This document shows, one piece after another, positions 10,133 to 22,000 of a stretch of 64,000 nt of DNA (the stretch's first letter is position 1; every line of letters begins with the position of its first letter). Origin of the DNA: Mesomycoplasma ovipneumoniae ATCC 29419 (GTDB lineage Bacteria; Bacillota_I; Bacilli_A; Mycoplasmatales; Metamycoplasmataceae); assembly GCF_028885435.1 (NCBI RefSeq), contig NZ_CP118522.1, positions 124,001 to 188,000 on the forward strand, read 5' to 3'. A program made the translations under genes and the position numbers. The notes beneath the pieces were generated by a model, which ran no database searches, was not told the origin of the DNA, and saw nothing but the letters and a program-made list of their open reading frames with translations.

Positions 10133-11419
10133 ATGAAATCATTCTTAAATTCAAGTCCTAAGGGTACTTATGATATTGTTGAGCAAGAAAGTGAAATATT
10201 CCTAAAAATCCGTAATATTTTTTTCCAATATGCTGGAAAATTTAATTTCGCATATATTGAAACACCAATTTTTGAATATGCAGAAATTTTTGAAAAAACT
10301 AGTCAAGATTCAGATGTAGTAACCAAAGAACTCTATAAATTTTTAGATAAATCAAATCGACAATTAGCTTTAAGGCCAGAGGGAACTGCGCCAATCATGC
10401 GAGCAATTTGACAGCACAAATTGCACCAAGTTGAAAAAAAATTTTTTTATTTTGGTCCCATGTTTCGCTATGAAAAACCACAAAAAGGACGTTTTCGTCA
10501 GTTTTATCAAGCCGGATTTGAAATTACTAACTATAAACCAGAGTCATTTTTTTTACAAGTTTTAGAAGTTATTCTTTTAGTTATTAAAATTCTTGAAAAT
10601 CTTAAAATTCAAAACTACCAACTTAAAATTAATTACCTTTCAAATTCACAAACAAGACAAGAATATTCTAAAGCTTTAAGTCAATATTTTGAAAAATATA
10701 TCGATAAACTCGAGCCTATCTCTAAATTGCGCATTAAAAATAATCCTTTGAGAATTCTTGATGACAAGATAGAATATTCTAAAGATTTTGTTAAATCAGC
10801 CCCAAAAATAAGTGACTTTTGATCAACAGAGGATAAGAAAAATTTCAATTCAATAATTTCAATTTTTGAAAAATTTAAAATTAATTACGTGATTGACTAC
10901 TCATTAGTTCGAGGGCTTGATTATTATGATGAATTTGTTTTTGAATTTATTGATAATGGCAAAATTTTAGGTTCAAAATTAACATTCGCTGGTGGAGGTT
11001 GTTATAATAATTTACCACAAAAATTTGGGATGTCTAATTTTAAAAGTATCGGGGTTGCCTTTGGAATTGAGCGTCTAATAGAAATTTTTAAATCTAATTC
11101 CCCTACTAAATTAACAAATTTAGATTTTTATTTAATCGGCTTTAGTAAAGATGAAATTCTTAAAAATTTTGAACTTGCAATTTTACTCCGCGAGCAAAAT
11201 TTTCGAGTTGATTTAAATAAATCGCCTCTATCAATTAAAGATGGATTCCAAAAAGCAAAAAAATCAGGTGCAAAATTTGCTTTTTTCTTTGAAAAAGACG
11301 AACAACCTGGCCAAATATCAATCAAAAATCTTCAAACATCTATTAATAAAGTAATTTCACTTTTAAATATTGATTTTAAATTTTTAAAAACACTTATAGA
11401 CGGAGAAACTCATGTATAA
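10133..11419 (+). CDS. hisS: Histidyl-tRNA synthetase
   Basis: 428 residues; class II synthetase that charges tRNA-His. Seen: PKGTYDIVEQES near the N-terminus, motif 2 FRYEKPQKGRFRQFYQ (about residues 112-127), the HisRS-specific VRGLDYYDEFVFEF, and motif 3 IGVAFGIERLIEIF, followed by an anticodon-binding domain. TGA codes Trp in AIWQHKL and SDFWSTED. Its stop overlaps the aspS start by 8 bases (ATGTATAA), so the two synthetases are translationally coupled, the hisS-aspS arrangement common in Firmicutes relatives. Confidence 0.96.
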
Positions 11420-13124
11420 TTCAAAAAATTTATCCAAAGATCAAATTGGAAATATAGTCTCAATTCAAGGCTGAGTCCAAAATATTCGTAAAATTAAAAG
11501 TAAAACCTTTGTGGTAATCCGTGATTATCACGGAATTTTTCAAGTAATTATTGATGAAAATACCAAAAAAGTCGATAAATATTCAAAAGAATCTGTTGTC
11601 CGTGTTGAAGGTATTTTATCACTAAGAAGCAATCCAAATACAAAAATTCATAACGGTGATCTTGAAATAAACGCAATAAATTTTGAAACACTTTCATTTT
11701 CACAGCCAATTCCGTTTGAAATTCATAATGAAGCTCACGCCAATGAAGATTTACGTTTGGAATACCGATTTTTAGATTTACGCCGTGAAGTAATGCAGAA
11801 AAATTTGACTTTTCGCTATAAAGTTTTTCACTATATTCGCTCTTTCCTTTTTGAAAATAATTTTATTGAAATTGAAACTCCGATTTTGTCAAAATCAACA
11901 CCTGAAGGAGCGAGATCTTTTTTAGTTCCTACTCGACAAAAAGGAAAATTTTTTGCCTTACCGCAATCACCTCAAATTTATAAGCAACTTTTAATGGTTT
12001 CTGGATTTGAAAAATACTTCCAATTTGCCCGTGTTTTTCGCGATGAGGATCTAAGAAAGGACCGCCAATTTGAATTTTGTCAACTAGATTTAGAATTTGG
12101 TTTTAGTAATTTTGAAAAAATCTCCAATCAAATTGAAAACCTTATAAAATATTTGTGAGAAAAAATTTACTCTAATTCAAACATTGAATTTCCGCGGCTT
12201 GACTATGATTTTGTAATTGACAAATATGGAACCGATAAACCTGACTTGCGATTTGAAAATAAATTATTTTCACTTGATTTTCTTGATGGTCAAGACCCAC
12301 TTTTTCAAGGTAAAACTCGTGGAATTTTTCTTGAAAATGTTTTAATTTCAAAAGCAGATTACCGAATTTTTTCTGAAAAAATAAGACAACATAATGCAAA
12401 CAGACTTTTATACATTCATATTGAGTCTGGAAAAATTTTGTATTTTTCTTTTAAAACTGATGAATCTGTCTTGAAATCTAAGCTTGAAAGTTGACTATTA
12501 GACAACAATTATCAAAACGGAACTTTATTTTTAATTTCTGATAATTATCAAGAAACATCATTAGCTCTTGGGGCTTTACGGAATTTATTAGCACAAAAAT
12601 ACGACCTTATTATCAATAAAAATGAATTTAAATTTGCCTGAATTATTAACTGACCACTTTTTGAACTTGATTCAAATCAGCAAATAACTTCTGCTCACCA
12701 CCCTTTTACAGCGCCTGTTGTTGAAAATATTGAATTTTTAGATACTGACCCTATAAAAGTTCGCGCTCAGTCTTATGATCTTGTGCTTAATGGTTTTGAA
12801 CTTGGTTCTGGTTCAATAAGAATTAATAATTCTGAATTACAAAGTAAAATTTTTAGAATTTTAGGTCTTAATCAAGATCAGATTAACCTTCAATTTGGCA
12901 GTCTTTTAAAAGCTTTTAATTTTGGAGTCCCACCTCATGGAGGCTTTGCTTTCGGTCTTGACCGTCTAATTATGATTTTATTACAAACTAACTCAATTCG
13001 TGATGTTATTGCTTTTCCAGTAAATTCAAAAGGTTTGGACTTATTGCTAAATTCACCTTCATCAATAAATCCTGAGTCATTATCTGAATACAATATCAAA
13101 ATTAGTGTCATAGATAAAGAATAA
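11412..13124 (+). CDS. aspS: Aspartyl-tRNA synthetase
   Basis: 570 residues, close to the usual bacterial length. The N-terminal OB-fold anticodon domain contains IQGWVQNIRKIKSKTFVVIRD-type sequence; motif 2 reads FARVFRDEDLRKDRQFEF and motif 3 GGFAFGLDRLIMIL; the bacterial GAD insertion domain lies between (about 290-430). Class II enzyme charging tRNA-Asp; the organism carries HisRS next door and presumably a separate AsnRS. The ATG start lies inside the end of hisS. In-frame TGA Trp codons occur in QGWVQ, KYLWEK, ESWLLD and AWIINWP. Confidence 0.96.
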
Positions 13125-13201
13125 TTTCTAAAAAAGCTTACAAATTTTGAATAAATAGGACAAATTAGAATATTAATTTAAGCAAAAAGCAACTAATTTT
13201 T

Positions 13202-13773
13202 CCCGAGTTTCCCAGTTTAATGAGCTAATCTTAAAAAGGTGTCTGGTTTTGGGAACTTTTTTAACTTTTTTGCTAAAAATTAATTACCTATTTTAAAACA
13301 CGGCAAAATCAAGCTATGGACAAAACAACAAAAACCATAAAAAATACAACTACTATTTAAACTCAATGCAAATAGAAAACTCGTTTTTACTTGCATTGAG
13401 CCTAAAAAAACATATGAAGTTTTGAAAGAACAACAACCAAAAGCCCTAAATTTATAGATTTCTAAACGGGTAAATTTAAGGCATCCCATCATATTTAAAA
13501 ATATAATGGATAATTCGCACTTATTTTATTATGTCAAAAAACATAATTAATTCCTCCTTAATTCAATATCGTCAATTTATTAATTTATTCTTAAGTGAGA
13601 ATCATTATAACACAATTTTATTTTTGACCAAACATTTTTTTTTTTTTTGCAAAGGCTTAATTTTAAAATAATAAAAATTAAGATTTTAACCTCAAAAATA
13701 CCCGTAAATCTGGGTATTTTTTCATATTTGCATTCCTAAAAAGTGAATTTTACCATCAAACTGGAAACTCAGG
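13202..13773 (-). mobile_element. TIR element copy C with perfect 26-bp direct repeats
   Basis: A full-length copy (572 bp) of the element described at 1257. It is bracketed exactly by a perfect 26-base direct repeat (starts atttaagcaaaaagc) at 13176-13201 and 13774-13799, which reads as a target-site duplication and fixes both element ends. The minus-strand promoter follows an A14 tract; the small frame after the Shine-Dalgarno reads MFFDIIK-stop. A 70-codon minus frame at 13280-13492 lies over the hairpins and is probably not a gene. Confidence 0.82.
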
Positions 13774-13815
13774 ATTTAAGCAAAAAGCAACTAATTTTTG
13801 CCTTTTAAATAGCAA

Positions 13816-13864
13816 AAATTCCTAAAGAATTAAGCCTTGAACAGCTTTAAATCTTTAGGAATTT
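13816..13864. terminator. Bidirectional terminator-like hairpin between aspS and the ABC genes
   Basis: The arms AAATTCCTAAAGA and TCTTTAGGAATTT (13 bp, perfect) enclose a second short pairing (TTAAGC/GCTTTAA). It sits between two convergent genes. U runs are short on both sides. Confidence 0.55.
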
Positions 13865-13935
13865 ATAATGAATAACAAAGAGATTTGGCAAATTTAGATA
13901 AAATTTAGCCCTAACTATACAAGTAAATCCAAAAA

Positions 13936-15900
13936 TTAGAATTGCTCAAATTTTAGCAATTTAATTACCGGTTTACGATAACTTAGTCAAGAAATTATTA
14001 GGTAAATTACCGAAATAGATCCAAACATTATAAGTCATATTATTATAAGTAAAGCGCCAACTTGGCTCAGTGAGGGTAGTAAAATATCTTGGCCAATTAT
14101 TGCGGTATAAATTTTTCCCATTGACGGAATGAAAACAACTGAATTAATAAATAAAATAAAGAGTGAAATTATAATAATATTTAGTCAATGGTAAAAGAAA
14201 ATTTGCCAGGTTTTAGCATTTAGTGCCTTAAGAATTCCAATTAATTTCATTTTTGAATCACTCAGATTTTTACCATAAAAGACTGTCTGAATTAGCAAAA
14301 TTATAACAAATAAAACTAAAATAGCACCAATAACTATATTTGTAAATGATTGTGTATTTAATATTGATTTTGTTATTCCACCTAGAGACGATTGGACTTC
14401 AAATTCTTTGTTGTTTTTAGCAAAGTTTTCAATATTATTAGCTAAATCATCATCAATATTAAAATACAGTTTCAATACTCAAGGGTCAATTTTTTCTGGC
14501 TTATTGTTGTCAAGATTTTCATTTGGCCCGTTGTTTTTTTGGACAGGTTTTGCTAGTTCAAAAAATTTATGATGTAAAAAGCTAAAATTTAATCTATCTA
14601 AAGTAGATAAACTACTTATACCAACTACTTTTAGATCTACGGCTGTGTTTCGAAAACTTGTGACACTAATTTTTTGATTGTTTGGTTGTTCTATATTAAA
14701 TTTTGTTGCCAGCGATTTTGAAATTATTACTTCATCTTTGTTTTGAATATTTCTGCCTACTAAATTTTTGTTGTCAAAAATAAATCTATTTTTAAAAAAA
14801 TCACTTTCATCGATATAGTCAACAGAAGAATCAAACTCTACTTTATCGCCATAAGTGAAAGTAACCTTAGGAAAGCTAAAAATAGGAACGATTTTTACAA
14901 TTTTTGGGTTATCTTCTTTAAGTTTTGTGATTTCATTAGTAGAAAATGTGTTTATTTCTGCATTTGATTTTTTGGTTATTACAACCGAATCTAATTGATA
15001 TTCAATCGTGTTTTGCAAATTAGTGCTGCTAATATTTAAATTTAAGACCCCAAATAATAATGTCCCAAAAAAACTGGTTAAAAAAAGCAATAAAAATAAA
15101 ATACTTGAAGTAAGTTTTGATTTAAAATCTGTGATTGTTAATAAAAAACCTGTCTTAAATTCTTGTTTAATTTTTGAAAGTTTTGAATTTTTAGCTGTTT
15201 TTTGATAGTTTAAATCGCTGTTTTTAGCTGTGTCTTTAGTAATTAAGGACTGATTTTGGCCATTTTTGTCAAAAATTTCCTCAGAAATTTTGTTTTTTTC
15301 AATATAAACAATTTTGTCGGCATATTTTTTTGCTAAATCAAGGTTATGACTGACTACTAAAATAGTTTTATTTTTGGAAATATTAGCTAAATTTTCAAAT
15401 ACAATTTTTGCATTTTCAATATCTAAATTTCTTGTTGGTTCATCAAGCAATATAAAACTACTATCACGTGAAAGTGAGCGTAAAATTGCAATTCTTTGCC
15501 TTTCGCCGCCAGATAAATTATTTACTTTTTGTTCAAGTTGTTCAGTTTTTATCGACATTAAATTTGCATTTTGATTTAATGCATTTTTGTCTAAAAGTTT
15601 ATTTATTACATTATTTCCTATTAAAATATTGTCATTAGATGTAATTTTTTCAATTAAATTAAAATCTTGAAAAACAACATCAACTAATGGTTTTTTAATT
15701 TCAGAACCATTTTCATCAAAAAAAGAAATGTTTCCACTATCTTTTTTTGTAAAACCTGCAATTAAATTAATAAGAGTTGTTTTACCAATTCCGGATTCAC
15801 CAACTACAAAAGTTACTTTGTTCGAAGGAATTTCAAGATTTAGTGAACTAAAAATAAATCTATCATCAATTTTTTTTGTTAAATTTTGAATTTTTATCAT
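13936..15900 (-). CDS. Fused ABC ATPase-permease, MacB/lactococcin-972 export type (second of pair)
   Basis: 654 residues. An N-terminal ABC ATPase has Walker A GESGIGKTT (34-42), the Q-loop segment VVFQDFNLIE, signature LSGGERQR (about 130), Walker B SFILLDEP and the switch His in VVSHN. A linker and membrane segment (about 265-290) precede an extracytoplasmic FtsX/MacB-like domain and three C-terminal helices, ending VIKLLKFEQF. The D-loop reads DEPTRNLD where its three paralogues here have DEPTGNLD. It lies 77 bases downstream of its larger partner, so the two probably form a heterodimer. The family exports peptides or proteins, or confers resistance to bacteriocins; substrate unknown. In-frame TGA gives PWVLKL and YHWLN. 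Confidence 0.85.
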
Positions 15901-15977
15901 TTTTCCTCAGGCCTAAAATTAAAAAACTTGTAAATCTTTTTTATATAAATATAAAAAATCACGAACGGGATTTTAGA

Positions 15978-18260
15978 TTATCTCAATAAAGTTGCGACAT
16001 CTTTTCGATATGTTTTATAAGAAATTAATAGGTAAATAAAAGACATAGAAACAAAACTAATTAACCAAGTTAAAAGAAAAATTACGATAATTTGCGAATA
16101 ATCTGGTTGAAATAAGTTTTGATTCAGAACTATTTTATAAATTTCCGGGACAATCAAAGTTGATAAAATTATACCTACAAAAAATACAAAAACACTAATA
16201 ATTATTAAATTTAATCAATGGTACATGAAAATTTCTAACGTTTTACCGCCTAGTGATTTTAAAACTGCTATCGATTTTTTCTTAAAATTGGAAAGATTTA
16301 CAGCATAAACGCTAATAAAAATCAATAAAGTAATACCAAGAACTATAATTGAAGCAAAAATAATCGCAATCAAAGTAAATTGAGAGGCAAATAAAGAATG
16401 TCTTAGTTCATCAATTCCTCCAGAGGTGGAATAATAACGTTCGACACCAGATTTACTATATTTATCTAAAAAATCCTGAATATTATTATAAAGATTTTCA
16501 TGATTAAAAAAGACTAAAAATTCACTAGGTTGTACTTGGCTGAAAAAATTTTCAATTTCACTGTTAAAAATTACTACATTCTCGGGTTCTTCTGAAGCAT
16601 TATTAGTAGTTTTATCGGCATCAAAAATACCAACAACTTTAAAAATATAACAACTGCGAAAAGTAGTATTAATTTCTATTAGTTTTCCAATTTTACTAGT
16701 AATATTAGAGCTAACTGCAATTTCGTCGAATGATTGAGGTAAATTACCTTTAGTTAAATTTATTGAATTTACCTGACTTGAATTTTGATAAAAAGATTTG
16801 GTAATAGTCGGATCAATAATTGTCGTATTGTCATTTGTTCCTGAAGTACGAGAGTCAAGAGAATAATAATTATCTGGCAAAATATCAAATCTATTAAAAT
16901 TTTTGGATCTTTCTTTATACCCCTTTTCAAATGTTGTCTTTAATTTATTTGTATGGATTAAAGACAACAAAGGTTGATCAAAACTTTTTTCTTCAATTAC
17001 TCCAACAATTTTTACTTCTTCAAAATGCTTAGAAAAAGAAATTTTTATTTTTTTTCCTATTGGGTTTGTGATTTGAAGTTGATTAATAATTTTCTCAGGT
17101 AAAATAACTTCGTCTTGATTAGATATAAAATTATTATTAAATTTTTGGCTTTTAATAATGTCAGCGAATCTATTTTTAAAAAAATCTGACTCATCAACGG
17201 GGAAAATTGGGCCTGTTGAAACTTTTTTATCATCATAACTGAATTCAAATGATTGTAAATGAGTATATATTGGTATTATTTTCTCTATTTTTGGGTTTTC
17301 TTTTTTAAGTTTTTCTAATTCATTAATATTTAAGGAAGAAAGCCCCTTTTCGCTTACGTTTAAGGTGTCTAAATTATATTGAACAACGTTGTCAAAATTA
17401 ATATTTTTAGCGGAAATATTCAAGTTAACAAATAAAACTACACCAAAAATCATTGCTAAAAATGAAAGTAAAACAAGAATAAAAGTAGTAATTTTCGACC
17501 TAAAATCAGCAAATGACAAAAGTAAGGCAACTTTTGCTTTTTGGTAAAAAGATGGTTTTCTATATACTTTATTTTCAGAATTTGCTAAAAAATTATTCGT
17601 AGATTCTTGTAGATTTTGTTGAGGTTTATCTTTATTTTCTATTGATTGAATATTTTCTTTTTCTACATAAATAATTTGATCAGCATATTTTTTTGCAAGT
17701 TCTAAATTATGACTTACAACTAAAACAGTCTTATTTTGTGATATTTTAACTAACAAATCAAGTAATGCGATTGAGTTTTCTTTATCTAAGTTCCCAGTTG
17801 GCTCGTCAAGCAAAATAAAATCGGCATTTCTTGATGAACTTCTTAAAAATGCAGCTCTTTGCTTTTCGCCACCTGATAAATTTTTAGCTAATCGATTTAA
17901 TTTTTGACTATTTATGTTAATTACACTAGCTTCGTTTTCAATTTGGTTATTTTCAACATAACGATTTAGAATATGATTTGCAATTAAAATATTATTTTTA
18001 ATTGAAAGTGATTCTATCAAATTGAAATCTTGAAAAACAACGTCTACCAAAGGATTTTCAATTTCATTACCATTTTTAAAAAAAGAAATTTGACCACTAT
18101 CCTTTTTTGTAAAGCCAGCAATTAAGTTAATCAGGGTGGTTTTCCCAATCCCTGATTTTCCAACAATAAAGGTTATTTTATTTGAAGGAATCTCGAGATT
18201 TATTGAATTAAAAATAATTTTATTGTTAAATTTTTTTGATAAATTTTGAATTTTTATCAT
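15978..18260 (-). CDS. Fused ABC ATPase-permease, MacB/lactococcin-972 export type (first of pair)
   Basis: 760 residues. ATPase: Walker A GKSGIGKTT (34-42), VVFQDFNLIESL, LSGGEKQR, DEPTGNLD, VVSHN. After about residue 240 come a membrane helix, a long extracytoplasmic domain (about 270-620, MacB-like, longer than in its partner) and three terminal helices with the FtsX-like FKKKSIAVLKSLGGK, ending KDVATLLR. It starts with ATG after the Shine-Dalgarno AGAGG. Upstream on the same strand is a decayed small gene in the position where the second copy of this locus (42551-47777) keeps an intact secreted-protein gene. Probable heterodimer with the next gene. Substrate unknown. Confidence 0.85.
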
Positions 18261-18350
18261 CTAAATAAACCTCTTGTTTGGAATTAAATGATTCAATAGG
18301 AACTTTGCTCATATTTTTGAGGTAATTAATAAGCTCTTTAGCATAAAAAT

Positions 18351-18499
18351 CAATACGTACCGACATATTTGACATTAATATTGAGTTCGCTGTTGTTAGT
18401 TTTTAATATTTGTGTTTGTTTTTTAGGTTTTAGCAGATATTGTGAATATCAAAAAGTATGCAATTATTAAGTCACTAACTTAGATTTTACTTTGTTCAT
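18351..18499 (-). pseudogene. Decayed small exported-protein gene upstream of ABC pair (tentative)
   Basis: On the minus strand a -10 (TATAAT, plus-strand 18538-18543) and a GTGAGG Shine-Dalgarno precede ATG at 18499, but the frame stops after MNKVKSKLVT. A second frame from ATG at about 18369 (MSVRIDFYAKELINYLKNMS...) runs into the start of the ABC gene. Promoter, ribosome site and position match those of the secreted-protein gene at 42551 before the other ABC pair, so I read this as its decayed counterpart. No sequence similarity was established. Confidence 0.35.
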
Positions 18500-18644
18500 G
18501 ATAAACCTCACATATTATTAATTTAATTAATAAAAAAATTATAACAAATTTTTAGTTTTTTGAATACATTTTTTTATTAAATGAAAAAAAATTTAAAAAA
18601 ATAAAAAATCAAATATTTTTAAAATAAATTACACAAAAAATTTG

Positions 18645-18910
18645 AACTATTAGCTTTTTTATCAATGATTTTGATTGGAGCCTTTTATTTATGTTTTCCG
18701 AAATTTGAACTTAAAAAATGTGAAAATAATTTAGTCATATGAAGGCTTGGTTTTTATATGAAAAACGACTTTAAAGTCTTGAATTGTTATACAAAAATAA
18801 ATGAACTTATTTTTTGATAAGCAATAGTAACATTTTCAAAATGTTGGTGTTAAACATTGACTAATTCTAGCTACAAAGTGCTACGAGAATTTAATACGAG
18901 TGTTTAAAAA
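18645..18910 (-). pseudogene. Remnant of IS3-type transposase 3' end
   Basis: The stretch tatcaatgattttgattgga matches the left tip of the IS at 3959, and the minus strand then carries scattered pieces of the transposase C-terminus (FENVTIAYQKIS, compare FENVAIAYQKIS in the fuller copy) interrupted by stops. The 5' part is absent. The rest of 18500-18960 is AT-rich with nothing else recognised. Confidence 0.65.
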
Positions 18911-18964
18911 TAAATTAGTATACAAATTAAAATTTAAATATATAGGTTTTTTAATTTTTTGTTG

Positions 18965-18978
18965 TATAATTATATAAT
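18965..18978 (+). promoter_or_regulatory. Tandem -10 boxes before the DUF31 lipoprotein
   Basis: Two TATAAT hexamers (18965-18970 and 18973-18978) lie 36-49 bases before the ATG, which is preceded by AGGAAAA. Confidence 0.5.
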
Positions 18979-19013
18979 TAATAAATTAAAACTCTCACGA
19001 AATAGGAAAAATA

Positions 19014-22000
19014 ATGTACAGAAAAAAAGCAAAAACCAACCCAATATTTTTATTCGGGGTTGGTATTTTTTCACTTGTTGTTGCCTCTTGTTCAACTTCA
19101 AACTCAAATTCATTTCAAAATTACACTGATCCAAATCAAAGTCTTCAAAAAAATCAGGTAGATAATTTTTTTCTTCAGTATCCTAATTTTCCCGAAGATA
19201 TTAAAAATAAAATAAAAGATTCCTTAAATATTTCCTCACAAAATTTCTCAAATTCAGAATATATGCCCAAACTTTCTCAATTTGTAGAAAAATATTCATC
19301 AACATTAGATTTGTTTGGAAAATTCGAGTCGAATTTTAAATCTAAGACAATTAATGAGTCTTTTAGTGTTAACGAGGAAAAATACAATAATTTAAAAAGT
19401 GAAATTGAAACGTTTAATCAAAAAATTCTAAATTCATCTAATTTTGAAACTAAATTGGATGAATTTTTAGCCAAAATAAGTGAATTAAACGCAGAAATTA
19501 CTAAAACCAACGACACCCTTAGTCAGGAACTTTCAACTTTTAGCTGATTTAACACGGTTTTAAAACACGCAAACCTTGTTAATCTTAAAGCCTTAAGTGC
19601 GCAAATTAATGACAAAATTACCACTTTATATAAAAATGATAATAAAGAAGAAATTGAAAATTTCACCTCAAATTTAATGATTTTGGAAAATATTATCACT
19701 CAAATTAAATCAATAAAAAATGAATATTCAACTGAGAAAAACGAAGCTTTCAATAATTTAATTACAAATTTTAATTCAAATATAAATTCTGATAACCTAA
19801 TTAACAATGTTACTGATTCAATTGAAAATCTTAAAAATATCCAAACTAATTTAGAAAAAATTGTTAATAAGTCAGCTGAAAAAAACGAAAAATTACAAGA
19901 ATTAAAAAAATCTGCTATTTCAGAAGTTGATAAAGCCACTAATTTATCCCAAAATGTTCAAAGTAATTTTAAAGAAAAAATAAATAACTCAATTACTGAA
20001 TCACAAATTAGTCAAATTAAGGAATTTATTTCAGAATTAGAACGTGTTGCATCACTTCTATCTTCATTGAAAACAGAAAAAACAAAACTAGAAAATGATT
20101 CTAATTATTTAAATTCTGAAAATAAAACAGAATTAGATGAGCTAATAAGTTCGCTAAATTTTTTAGATCAAGATAATAAACTTGCATTAAATGATGAGAT
20201 TTCTGATAATACAAAATATTATTTATCTAATGCTTTAACAGTTTATGAAAACGTAAAATCAGAAATAGCACGTCTTAATGGTGATGTTAAGTTAAGTGAA
20301 GCTAAAAAAACTTTGGAAAATCAATTATTATCAGACAAATTTAGTCCAGATTTTATTTCTAATATTAAAAAATTAGCAGATTCAAAAAAATTAGTTTCTG
20401 ATATTAGACATATAAGTTCTAGCATTTTAAAATTAGCAGATTCCCTTGATTTGTATAATGCTGAAGTCAAAAATTTTCAATTATTATTAAACAACTCAAG
20501 TACATCTACAAAAAATAAGCAAGAACTTCAAGAAAAAAATAACAAAATTAAACAAAAATTAGACCAAAATCTTCGACTTAATGAATTTGATAATGAAAAT
20601 TTGCCCGGATTTGTTGATGACTTTGCTAATTTAGTCACTTCATTTTCACAAACAATTTCAGATTCAAAAGCGCAAAATGAGCAAATTGTGCAAGAAAAAC
20701 CACCAGCAAAAGTTGCGCAAAATTTATCAGATTTTAAACAACAGGCTCAAAATGCCCTAAAAGTTAGTCTTGATGACCAAGGTCTTGACCGTCATAGTAT
20801 AAAAAAATATCTTACTTCTGCTTCTTTTAACCTTCAAAATGCAAGTCTTTGGTTAAAACAACCACAAAATGATGAAATAAATTTCAAATTATTAGATTTA
20901 TCATTGGATAATAGCAACAGAAATATTTTAGTCCTTAATTATGAGGCAACTTCAGTAAAAAACCCTTCACATTCAACGATTTTATCTACCCAACTTCCAA
21001 TTCCTAATAGTGATGTTGACTTAAATGAGATAATTTCTTCATTAAATATAGATTCTCTTGATGACTATTTTGATATTTACTATAATTCGTTCCTTGATTT
21101 TGAAAAAGAAGACTTCCCTAAGCAAGACGTAAAAAAAATTATTTTAGAAAATTTTTCTCAATCAAAACAAACAATCGGAAATTTTTTCCATGTTGCATTA
21201 CCAGAGCGACCTGAATTAACCTTTACCAGTGATAATAAAATATCTTTAAAATTAGAGATTAAATTTAATAATCAAGTTATTAAAACAGTCACAGTAAAAT
21301 CCAAGAACCCAGTTAATTTTAAACAAAAAGATAACTTGCCAGTAAAAATTGAATATACTCAAAACTTTAAAAACACCAGTTTTTATAAGCAAACTTACCT
21401 TACTGATTCCGAATATATAGATTATGACTTTACTAGATCAAAAGATCCATATGCTTATTTTTGGCAAGTCGAAGAACCTTCGGGTGGAGGCGGGGTTGGT
21501 AGTTATTGATTTTATAAATATTTATTAAAATCAGCCTTAGAAACATTGCAACAAACAGGAGAAATTCCTAAAAATAAAAAATTTAAAACTTTTAAAGATT
21601 ACCCAAATGTTGTAAAGGTTTCAGAATTTGGTTTAGAAAAACCAACACAACCAGATGAACTAAGTAAGACTGACCTTGATAAAATTTTTGATAAAATTTT
21701 AAAAGATAAACAATTTTTTAACTATGAAATTCCTGAAAATTCGACAATTTCGTTTTCAACTTTTGATGTTAATAATGAAAAAAGAAGAGTTTTAACCTCA
21801 AGTACTACTCAAAGTATTTACCTAAAATTATTAATAAAAAAAGGCCAAGACACTAAAGAAGAAATTCTACAATTTGCGCCTAAAGATTTCTTAAAACCAA
21901 TTTTATCACCACGTGATAAAGCTGATTTATCGTTAATTGAAAAAATTTTAAGCGATTCTACCGGTAAAGAATTATTTAAAAACACAAAAATTAATGATAT

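Noticed and set aside
13280..13492. 70-codon minus-strand frame inside element C
   Set aside because: It lies over the conserved hairpin arms; the same stretch is interrupted in the other copies, and its start does not use the conserved Shine-Dalgarno.
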